Positions 5,129-11,617 of a DNA stretch of 11,617 nucleotides are shown piece by piece (within the stretch, counting starts at the first letter, position 1; each line of letters opens with the position of its first letter). The notes under the pieces are model-generated. The model was not told where the DNA came from and ran no database searches. It saw nothing but the letters and a program-made list of their open reading frames with translations. Source of the DNA: UBA1189 sp045126595 (GTDB lineage: Bacteria > Bacteroidota > Bacteroidia > Bacteroidales > Bacteroidaceae); assembly GCA_045126595.1 (NCBI GenBank), contig JBGVOS010000112.1:1-11617 (forward strand). Reading direction: 5' to 3'. Position numbers and translations under genes: made by a program.

Positions 5129-7744
5129 ATGCATACAAATCATGACTTTTCTGCAAACGAATATAAGAACTATGAAAGCATCACCCTGCGTGGTACGAAG
5201 TACATAATCCCCAGCGACAGTTATCAGCACCCCATGGTGACTATAAACAAACTGGCCATCGAAATGGGTGGCCAGAAACATGATGCCCGCACCGAGCCTC
5301 TGCGACTGTTCCTGCCCGAGAAGATTGCGCGGCTCGACGAACTGACGCTACATGTCGACAGCAACGACTACCGGGCAAAAGATGGTGTCGAGGTGGTGCT
5401 CTATCTTTTCCGTGAGGGAACGGAACAGCCTATCACCACTTTCGAAGACTACGTGGACTTCGACCTGTGCACGACGGTATGTGCCACCCGGATGGATGGC
5501 GAGCTCACCGCCGGACGATACTTCCTGGTAGGCGGCAACGTAAAGGGCGAACCTGCTACAGCCGCGCTCTGCACTGTACCCGAACGGCTTTGCTATACGT
5601 TCGAGATTTGGCCTTCGGGGGTAACGATGGAGCATCCGCAACTGTACCATACCGAAGTGCACCGTAAGGCCGATGACATGCGTGCCGGGCGTTTTACCTC
5701 GGGAACACTCCGTCTATACTCCGAACTATCGAGCCGCCTGATTCCCCATAGCAAGATAAGTGCCATATGCTACTCGGAAGACTGGCAGCTGATGGCCGAA
5801 GGAGAATGCATACATCCTCATGGACGCGGAGCGCATGAAAGGATAGGAGTGACACTGCGTAGCTCCCATGTATGGATGGAGGGGCGCTACACGGCCATCC
5901 TATCACACAATGAGGAACCCTTCGCGGCAATAGAATTCATGTATGACGGTGCTGCCATGATGCCCGGCACGATGCGTCAGCTCGGCAAGACCGATGTGGA
6001 GTATATGCTGATGAAGCGAGTGAGCCGCAACGACGAACTGCGTTGGTACGACGTGTGCCGCTTCTCGGGTATGGCCGAGGCAAAGCCTCAGCTTATACAG
6101 GCCTATTGCCGCAGAGACTTCAACGTGCTGTGCCAAGAGTATGGCATGTCGCTCCGCTGCACCCATCGCTATGCCGTCATCACAGCCCCGACCGACTGCT
6201 CGTGTTACCGGCTGGCCGAACTGCTGCCCCGCTACCTTCACTTCGGCACCTCGGAAACCGACCTCATCTCGTGCAGCAGGTATGGGACCGATGACATACG
6301 AGATGCCTTCATTGACCAACAGGACAAGACGGTGGCACTCACCGATATCGGAGCACTCTCCACGATAGGGAACGACAAGATAGACGAAGTGGAAAAGGCG
6401 ATAGAAGACATGACAGAACCACACAGCCTGATTTTTGTGGGAACCAGGGAGGAGATCTCACAACTATGCCGACAATCGTCCATCGTAGCCAAGGCATTGG
6501 CCGACGCCCCACGTTTTGACCTCACGTATCCTTCAACAGCCGAGCTCGTGGACGAACTGCACAGCAGCCTCCGCAACGAACGCCTTGAGCTATCGCCCGA
6601 AAGCGAGAATGTCATGGCACACCAGGTGATGGAACACTGCGAGAAGTTGCGCGACTGGAAATACGATGATTATACCCATTACATACGCACCGAGGTAGTG
6701 GAGCACCTCACTCGCCGAGTGCAATGCAGCATCGATGAGGGGCATGAGGTGAAAGCCGAAAGGCTGTTCATGCTACAGCCATCGGACTTTGACCTCACGA
6801 GCTACATACAGGCTAAACCGTTCACCATCGCAACGACTGTGCCCGACGACGGCGCACTCTTCGAAGAGAGTATGGCCGAACTCAATGCCATGGTAGGACT
6901 TAAAGATTTGAAGGCACAGCTCACCAAAGACTTTGCCATGATACGATTCCATGAGCAACGCCGCCGCTTGGGGCTGCCTTCACAAAGTGGAGCCACGCAC
7001 CACATGCTCTTCACAGGCAATCCTGGTACTGGAAAGACTACCGTAGCCCGACTCATCGGCAAGATATATCATACTATGGGCTATCTCTCACAAGGCGAAG
7101 TCATCGCTGTAGACCGTACCCAATTGGTGGGGACACACATCGGGCACACCGAAGACAAGATGAGCAAGCTCCTCAAACGAGCCAAAGGGAACGTGCTCTT
7201 TATCGATGAAGCCTATGCCTTGTGCGACACGACCGAAGACCGCAAGGACTTCGGGTATCATGTCATCGAGGCGCTGCTACCCGTCATGGCCGACCCTAAC
7301 CCCGACATGATAATCATCTTCGCTGGCTATGCCAACGAGATGGAGCGACTCATGACGGCCAACCAGGGACTGAAAGGACGCTTTGCACACCATCTCCACT
7401 TCGAAGACTATACGGCCGACGAACTGATGCAGATATGTTGCAAGCTCTTCGATGAGAACCAATACATCCTCACCTCCGAAGCAGAGACACTGCTCAAGAG
7501 TGTCATAGAGCGTATGGTAAAAAGCAAGGACCGCTACTTCTGCAATGCTCGATGGGCCAAGCAATTGGTAGAGTCCGGCATATTGCCTGCCATGGCACAA
7601 CGCGTGATGCAGAAACCGCAGAGCCCCATTGATGCCACAAATTTTACCGTCATCGAAGGGGACGACATTGAAGCCGCCGCCCTCCTCTATTCCCCCATAC
7701 AACCTCAGGTACGCCTCAGGCCCCGCATAGGCTTCGTGGCGTAG
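5129..7744 (+). CDS. AAA+ ATPase of the CbxX/CfxQ type with an N-terminal degenerate AAA+ module
   Basis: 871 residues from the ATG at 5129; an in-frame GTG at 5009 would add 40 residues across the structured leader and is less likely. Residues 1-330 look beta-rich and match no family I know. Residues about 345-520 resemble the C-terminal AAA+ module with catalytic residues lost: TAPTDCSCY (from 352) sits where the Walker A motif should be, TDIGAL (405-410) where Walker B should be, and FDLTYPSTAEL follows. Residues 588-800 are an intact AAA+ domain: MVGLKDLKAQL (588), Walker A GNPGTGKTT (630-638, K636), Walker B VLFIDEA (689-695, D693, E694), sensor region MIIIFAGY (727-734) and GLKGRF (747-752, R751 a likely arginine finger). 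CbxX/CfxQ ATPases are hexameric remodelling machines, with rubisco activase CbbX as the known case; the client here is unknown. GC-rich codon use matches the core genes to the right. Confidence 0.92.
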   Translation: MHTNHDFSANEYKNYESITLRGTKYIIPSDSYQHPMVTINKLAIEMGGQKHDARTEPLRLFLPEKIARLDELTLHVDSNDYRAKDGVEVVLYLFREGTEQPITTFEDYVDFDLCTTVCATRMDGELTAGRYFLVGGNVKGEPATAALCTVPERLCYTFEIWPSGVTMEHPQLYHTEVHRKADDMRAGRFTSGTLRLYSELSSRLIPHSKISAICYSEDWQLMAEGECIHPHGRGAHERIGVTLRSSHVWMEGRYTAILSHNEEPFAAIEFMYDGAAMMPGTMRQLGKTDVEYMLMKRVSRNDELRWYDVCRFSGMAEAKPQLIQAYCRRDFNVLCQEYGMSLRCTHRYAVITAPTDCSCYRLAELLPRYLHFGTSETDLISCSRYGTDDIRDAFIDQQDKTVALTDIGALSTIGNDKIDEVEKAIEDMTEPHSLIFVGTREEISQLCRQSSIVAKALADAPRFDLTYPSTAELVDELHSSLRNERLELSPESENVMAHQVMEHCEKLRDWKYDDYTHYIRTEVVEHLTRRVQCSIDEGHEVKAERLFMLQPSDFDLTSYIQAKPFTIATTVPDDGALFEESMAELNAMVGLKDLKAQLTKDFAMIRFHEQRRRLGLPSQSGATHHMLFTGNPGTGKTTVARLIGKIYHTMGYLSQGEVIAVDRTQLVGTHIGHTEDKMSKLLKRAKGNVLFIDEAYALCDTTEDRKDFGYHVIEALLPVMADPNPDMIIIFAGYANEMERLMTANQGLKGRFAHHLHFEDYTADELMQICCKLFDENQYILTSEAETLLKSVIERMVKSKDRYFCNARWAKQLVESGILPAMAQRVMQKPQSPIDATNFTVIEGDDIEAAALLYSPIQPQVRLRPRIGFVA

Positions 7745-7793
7745 CTGTAGGCCCCGCGGATGATTGGAAGATTGTGTATAAACACTGTCAACA

Positions 7794-7825
7794 TTTGTTT
7801 TCATGGCAACAAACTATTACCTTTG
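7794..7825 (+). promoter_or_regulatory. Bacteroidetes-type promoter for the FAD oxidoreductase-engB operon
   Basis: TTTG (7794-7797), a 20-base spacer and TACCTTTG (7818-7825) match the Bacteroidetes -33/-7 consensus in sequence and spacing. Transcription would begin about 7 bases further on, leaving a leader of about 40 bases before the ATG at 7874. Confidence 0.72.
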
Positions 7826-7873
7826 TCTAAAATTTGACACACTGTCCCCAAAGTGTTGCAATAGTTATATCTT

Positions 7874-9466
7874 ATGATTCAAGAACTACAACTACGTATT
7901 CTGCCCGAACAGGCAGCCAGCGAACAGAGCATAAGACAGTATGTAGCCCGTGAGAAAGGACTCGATGCACGTACTATCAAGGCTGTGCGCACACTGAAGC
8001 GCAGCATCGACGCACGCCAGCGCACCATCTTCATCAACCTTACCGTACGACTCTATATCAATGAGTTGCCTACTGACGATGAGTACACAGAGACCTACTA
8101 CCCTATGGTAGACGACGGCCCCGAGGTGATTGTCGTGGGAGCGGGCCCGGGCGGACTCTTCGCCGCACTTCGCCTCATCGAACTGGGATGCCGACCTATC
8201 GTGGTGGAGCGAGGCAAGGATGTGCATGCCCGCAAGCGCGACATTGCCCGCATCTCACGTGAACATGCCGTGGACCCTGAGAGTAACTACAGCTTCGGCG
8301 AAGGCGGTGCAGGGGCCTATTCGGACGGAAAGCTTTATACGCGCAGCAAGAAACGTGGCAGCGTGGACAAAATTCTCAACGTATTCTGCCAGCACGGCGC
8401 CAGCACCACGATACTGAGCGATGCGCACCCTCACATCGGAACGGACAAGCTGCCCCGCGTCATCGAAAACATGCGCGAAACCATACGCCGCTGTGGCGGT
8501 GAAGTGCACTTCGAGACGCGCATGGACCGCCTCATCGTGGAGAAAAACAAGATTGTAGGTATAGAAACCAATACGGGGCGCACCTTCCGCGGTCCCGTCA
8601 TCCTCGCCACAGGGCACTCGGCACGCGACGTATACCACCATCTCTACGCTTCGGGCATCGACATCGAGGCCAAGGGCATTGCCGTGGGTGTACGACTGGA
8701 GCATCCCGCCGAACTGATAGACCAGATACAATACCACAACCGGAACGGCCGTGGTAAATACCTTCCCGCAGCCGAATACAGCTTCGTCACCCAAGTGGAG
8801 GGACGTGGCGTATATAGTTTCTGCATGTGCCCTGGTGGTGCCGTGGTGCCTGCAGCCAGCGGGCCCGAGCAAATTGTGGTGAACGGCATGTCTGCCTCGC
8901 ACCGAGGTTCACGCTGGAGTAACTCGGGCATGGTGGTGGAGATAAGAGTGGAGGACCTGGAAGGCCTCACTCCTACCCTTTCTCCTGAGAGAAGCGAGGG
9001 GGGACACCCTCTTGCTATGATGCACTTCCAGGAGGAGCTGGAACGGCAGTGCTGGATACAGGGGAACCGCCGACAGACAGCACCGGCACAGCGTATGGTG
9101 GACTTCACAAGGAGGAAGCTCTCGTATGATCTGCCCGCATCGTCCTACTCTCCCGGACTCATCTCCTCGCCGCTCCATTTCTGGATGCCCGAGTTCATCT
9201 GCAGCCGCCTACAGAGAGGGTTCGAGCACTTCGGGCGTACCTCACGCGGTTTTCTCACCAATGAGGCAACAGTAATAGGTGTAGAGACCCGCACCTCGGC
9301 TCCCGTACGCATCATACGCGACCGGGAGACACTGCAACACATCACCGTGAACGGGCTCTTCCCCTGCGGTGAGGGAGCCGGCTATGCCGGTGGCATCGTA
9401 TCGGCAGGCATTGATGGCGAGCGATGCGCCGAAGCGGCAGCCGAGTATGTAAAGAAAATTGGTTAA
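7874..9466 (+). CDS. FAD-dependent oxidoreductase (COG2509-type, uncharacterised)
   Basis: 530 residues. Residues 1-78 form a small N-terminal domain. An FAD-binding Rossmann motif follows: EVIVVGAGPGGLFAALRLIE (from 84), with the GxGxxG at 89-94 and the acidic VVERG strand end (110-114). Further family landmarks are FGEGGAGAYSDGKL (141-154), ATGHSARD (245-252), CMCPGG (317-322), QTAPAQR (401-407) and the FAD-proximal PCGEGAGYAGGIVSAGIDG (497-515). This is the conserved layout of the large FAD-dependent dehydrogenase family grouped as COG2509; the substrate is not firmly known, so no gene symbol is given. Residues 364-377 (GLTPTLSPERSEGG) look like an inserted repeat-derived segment within an otherwise standard protein; the frame is preserved. 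A promoter lies at 7794-7825, and engB follows after 21 bases, probably in the same operon. Confidence 0.93.
   Translation: MIQELQLRILPEQAASEQSIRQYVAREKGLDARTIKAVRTLKRSIDARQRTIFINLTVRLYINELPTDDEYTETYYPMVDDGPEVIVVGAGPGGLFAALRLIELGCRPIVVERGKDVHARKRDIARISREHAVDPESNYSFGEGGAGAYSDGKLYTRSKKRGSVDKILNVFCQHGASTTILSDAHPHIGTDKLPRVIENMRETIRRCGGEVHFETRMDRLIVEKNKIVGIETNTGRTFRGPVILATGHSARDVYHHLYASGIDIEAKGIAVGVRLEHPAELIDQIQYHNRNGRGKYLPAAEYSFVTQVEGRGVYSFCMCPGGAVVPAASGPEQIVVNGMSASHRGSRWSNSGMVVEIRVEDLEGLTPTLSPERSEGGHPLAMMHFQEELERQCWIQGNRRQTAPAQRMVDFTRRKLSYDLPASSYSPGLISSPLHFWMPEFICSRLQRGFEHFGRTSRGFLTNEATVIGVETRTSAPVRIIRDRETLQHITVNGLFPCGEGAGYAGGIVSAGIDGERCAEAAAEYVKKIG
8963..9004 (+). repeat. In-frame palindromic repeat-like insertion within the FAD oxidoreductase gene
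   Basis: This 42-base stretch encodes GLTPTLSPERSEGG, a peptide of the kind produced when dispersed C-rich/G-rich palindromic elements are translated. The DNA runs from C/T-rich (CTCACTCCTACCC) through TTCTC-CTGA-GAGAA to a G-rich end, making a partial hairpin. The flanks (EIRVEDLE before, HPLAMMHFQEELE after) are normal family sequence. Whether other copies exist in the genome cannot be seen here. Confidence 0.5.
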
Positions 9467-9487
9467 GAACACGAAAAAAACAAAGAT

Positions 9488-10090
9488 ATGAATATCACAA
9501 GCGCCGAATTTGTAATGAGCAACACCCGCATCGACCGCTGTCCGCAAACAGGGCTGCCCGAATATGCCTTCATCGGGCGTTCCAACGTGGGCAAGTCGAG
9601 CCTCATCAATATGCTTACCCGCAAACCCAAGTTGGCCATGACCTCAGCCACACCGGGCAAGACGATGCTCATCAACCACTTCATCATCAACAAATCATGG
9701 TACCTCGTCGACCTCCCTGGCTATGGTTACGCACAGCGTGGCAAGAAAGCCAAGGACAAGCTCACACAGATGATTGAGAGTTACATCCTCGGGCGAGAGC
9801 AGATGACCAACCTCTTCATCCTCATCGACATACGCCACGAGCCCTTGGCCATAGACCTTGAGTTCATCGAGTGGTTGGGCGAGAACGGTGTGCCCTTCTC
9901 CATCATCTTCACCAAGGCCGACAAGTTGGGCACTCAGCGCCAACGCGAGAACGTGGAACGATACCTCGCCCGCCTGTCGGAGCAGTGGGAAGAGCTACCC
10001 CCACACTTCGTGACCTCATCAGAGAAGGGTATCGGGAGAGACGAAGTATTGGGATATATCGAGCAGATAAACAAGAGTATAGAGCAATAA
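9488..10090 (+). CDS. engB: Ribosome biogenesis GTPase EngB (YihA/YsxC)
   Basis: 200 residues, the usual length for the family. All GTPase motifs are visible: G1 GRSNVGKSS (30-38), G2 region ATPGKT (54-59), G3 DLPGYG (75-80), G4 TKAD (142-145) and G5 SSEKG (177-181). EngB is a cytoplasmic GTPase needed in late assembly of the large ribosomal subunit, and it is essential in several bacteria. The ATG at 9488 follows the FAD oxidoreductase stop by 21 bases, so the two are likely co-transcribed from the promoter at 7794-7825. Transcription ends at the hairpin at 10097-10135. No abnormal residues seen. Confidence 0.97.
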   Translation: MNITSAEFVMSNTRIDRCPQTGLPEYAFIGRSNVGKSSLINMLTRKPKLAMTSATPGKTMLINHFIINKSWYLVDLPGYGYAQRGKKAKDKLTQMIESYILGREQMTNLFILIDIRHEPLAIDLEFIEWLGENGVPFSIIFTKADKLGTQRQRENVERYLARLSEQWEELPPHFVTSSEKGIGRDEVLGYIEQINKSIEQ

Positions 10091-10096
10091 ACAAAC

Positions 10097-10135
10097 AAAA
10101 AAACGACAGTGCATTCATGCCACTGTCGTTTTTTT
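10097..10135. terminator. Bidirectional intrinsic terminator between convergent engB and dnaX
   Basis: Seven A plus CGACAGTG (10097-10111) pair perfectly with CACTGTCG plus seven T (10121-10135), a 15-base stem with a 9-base loop. The A-run and T-run on either side give a T-tract after the stem on both strands, so it can end engB transcripts (+) and dnaX transcripts (-). It begins 6 bases after the engB stop and ends 8 bases from the dnaX stop. Confidence 0.95.
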
Positions 10136-10143
10136 CTGAAGTT

Positions 10144-11617
10144 TCAACTCAAATCCAAATCAAGCGCCTCTTTCAGCTTCCTCACTACCGGGTTACGTTC
10201 CTCGAGCATCTGGTACTGCTCCACGCGACTATAAATACGGTGAGTCGTTTGCGTTTCTTCCACTATAACATGGAGTGTAAGACGCCTATTCTGTAACTGA
10301 CTGCGCAAATACTCCTCGATACGGGAACGCACAGCGTTAATGTCCGATGCCACCATACGGTTGTCTATGGTGACGATCACTACATGTTCGTCTTTCAATG
10401 AGGGACGAATATTGAGCAAGCGGCCTGCCATGGCCGACTCTTCCTTCGGAAGCGTAGTGGCAAATCGCTTCCAACAGACACGTACGCCATCTTCGCTGAT
10501 GGGTAGGTCAGGTACATCGGACTGTACAGTAGCAGTAGTTACACGTCCCCCTGCAGAGAGGCTATTTTTCTGAACATCGGATTCCTGTACAAAGTTCTTT
10601 CCACGGATAGAAAAACTCTGCCTCCTGATTGTCGTGGCAGGACGGGCAGTCTGCTTGCCCAATGTCCCCGACGACAAAATAGACGACACAGAAGATGCCG
10701 CAGCAACTGTAGATGCTGCACCGTTAGTATCCGAGGACGATGACGCAACCTGCTGTTGGGTAACTGACGAAGCCTGCTTACTATTGTTCGGCTGGCTTGT
10801 CGAGGCGGTGGCTACCGCCTTTTGGAATAGGGGTTTCAGTCGCTTGGGGCCACGCCCCGAGCCTATCTCGTCGGGGTCACCAGTGAGCTGAGACAGTTGG
10901 ATAAGCGTGAGTTCCACGAGCAAGCGCTTGTTCTTACTCACACGGTAGTTGAGGTCACAGTCGTTACACAGTTTGATGGCATGGATGAGGAAACGCTCGT
11001 TGCATCTCTGCGCTTGCTCCCTATACCGCTCACGCACGTCATGGCTCACCTCGAGCAACGGCAGCGTAGCCGGCTCGCGACTCACGAGCAGATCGCGCAG
11101 ATGGACAGTGAGGTTAGTGACGAAGTTCCCCCCATCAAACCCGCGGCGCAACACCTCGTCGAAGAGCAGCATCGTCTCGCTAATCTTGTGTTCCAGAAAG
11201 AGGTCGGTGAAACGGAAATAATAGTCATAGTCCAATATATTGAGGCTACCTATCACGCCCTGGTAAGTCACGTTGCCCTGCGTATAGCTCACCATCTGGT
11301 CAAAGAGCGACAGCGCATCGCGCATACCGCCATCAGCCTTCTGAGCGATGACATGCAGAGCAGCCTCTTCGGTCGTCACTCCCTCCTTGGCTGCCACCTT
11401 GGCGAGATGTTCCACGATGTCATTCAGCTCGATTCGCGTGAAATCATATATCTGACAGCGCGAAAGGATGGTGGGCAACACCTTATGACGTTCCGTAGTG
11501 GCGAGGATGAAGATAGCATGACGGGGCGGTTCCTCCAAAGTCTTGAGGAAAGCATTGAAGGCCGCCGTAGAGAGCATATGCACCTCGTCTATGATAAACA
11601 CCTTGTAACGGCCTATC
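10144..11617 (-). CDS. dnaX: DNA polymerase III subunit tau/gamma, 5' end beyond the window
   Basis: 490 residues are visible, open to the window edge; the N-terminus with Walker A is missing. The visible part opens with IGRYKVFIIDEVHMLS, the DnaX Walker B strand, followed by AFNAFLKTLEEPP, the sensor/arginine-finger segment TILSRCQ, and the GGMRDALSLFDQ lid motif, then the helical collar domain. A Ser/Ala/Gln/Thr-rich linker (about residues 262-330 of the visible part) leads to the C-terminal tau region. DnaX is the clamp-loader ATPase subunit that ties the polymerase III holoenzyme together at the replication fork. It converges on engB across the terminator at 10097-10135. No obvious A-run slippery site for a gamma frameshift was noticed, though I could not check this thoroughly. 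Confidence 0.97.
   Translation of the reverse strand, partial: IGRYKVFIIDEVHMLSTAAFNAFLKTLEEPPRHAIFILATTERHKVLPTILSRCQIYDFTRIELNDIVEHLAKVAAKEGVTTEEAALHVIAQKADGGMRDALSLFDQMVSYTQGNVTYQGVIGSLNILDYDYYFRFTDLFLEHKISETMLLFDEVLRRGFDGGNFVTNLTVHLRDLLVSREPATLPLLEVSHDVRERYREQAQRCNERFLIHAIKLCNDCDLNYRVSKNKRLLVELTLIQLSQLTGDPDEIGSGRGPKRLKPLFQKAVATASTSQPNNSKQASSVTQQQVASSSSDTNGAASTVAAASSVSSILSSGTLGKQTARPATTIRRQSFSIRGKNFVQESDVQKNSLSAGGRVTTATVQSDVPDLPISEDGVRVCWKRFATTLPKEESAMAGRLLNIRPSLKDEHVVIVTIDNRMVASDINAVRSRIEEYLRSQLQNRRLTLHVIVEETQTTHRIYSRVEQYQMLEERNPVVRKLKEALDLDLS

Noticed and set aside
5348..9345. Many open frames antisense to the AAA+ and FAD oxidoreductase genes
   Set aside because: GC-rich coding DNA naturally leaves long open antisense frames; none shows family motifs.
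1..11617. CRISPR array, tRNA, rRNA, transposase or integrase
   Set aside because: No regularly spaced repeats, no cloverleaf-like sequence and no such protein motifs were found on either strand.

Overview
The window is a piece of a Bacteroidetes chromosome, most likely a member of the Bacteroidales. Three things point there. Perfect matches to the Bacteroidetes -7 promoter element TAnnTTTG precede several genes, once with a TTTG box 20 bases upstream. Two genes carry the FISUMP/DUF1566-like C-terminal domain typical of Bacteroides, Prevotella and relatives. Starts lack strong Shine-Dalgarno sequences. No species can be named from sequence alone.

Left part (1-582). There is no intact gene. 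A 73-codon open stretch on the + strand (247-468) reads like the C-terminal end of a small DNA-binding protein but has no start. A long imperfect hairpin (495-550) lies just beyond the 3' end of the next gene.

Middle part (583-4706, - strand). Three closely spaced, AT-rich genes form a probable operon: TIR-FISUMP protein (3628-2594), single-pass membrane protein (2545-1616), second TIR-FISUMP protein (1572-583). Both TIR domains keep the glutamate expected for NAD-cleaving TIR enzymes. The set looks like a TIR-based signalling or defence module with a candidate membrane effector; I do not recognise it as a named system. The last ~200 bases of the downstream TIR gene form a GC-rich patch encoding a Tyr-rich, possibly hypervariable lectin-like end. 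Upstream lies a Sel1-repeat/YgjP-like zinc metallopeptidase with its own promoter.

Right part (5129-11617). Composition shifts to GC-richer, host-like DNA. Divergent from the peptidase is an 871-residue AAA+ protein of the CbxX/CfxQ type, in which a degenerate AAA+ module precedes the active one; its leader holds several inverted repeats. Then come an FAD-dependent oxidoreductase (COG2509 type) with a repeat-like in-frame insertion, the ribosome-assembly GTPase engB, a strong bidirectional terminator, and convergent dnaX (DNA polymerase III tau subunit), which runs off the window.

The right end is core housekeeping; the middle is accessory. How the peptidase and the AAA+ protein relate to the TIR operon is inference from position only. 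No RNA gene, CRISPR array, transposase, integrase or reverse transcriptase was seen.
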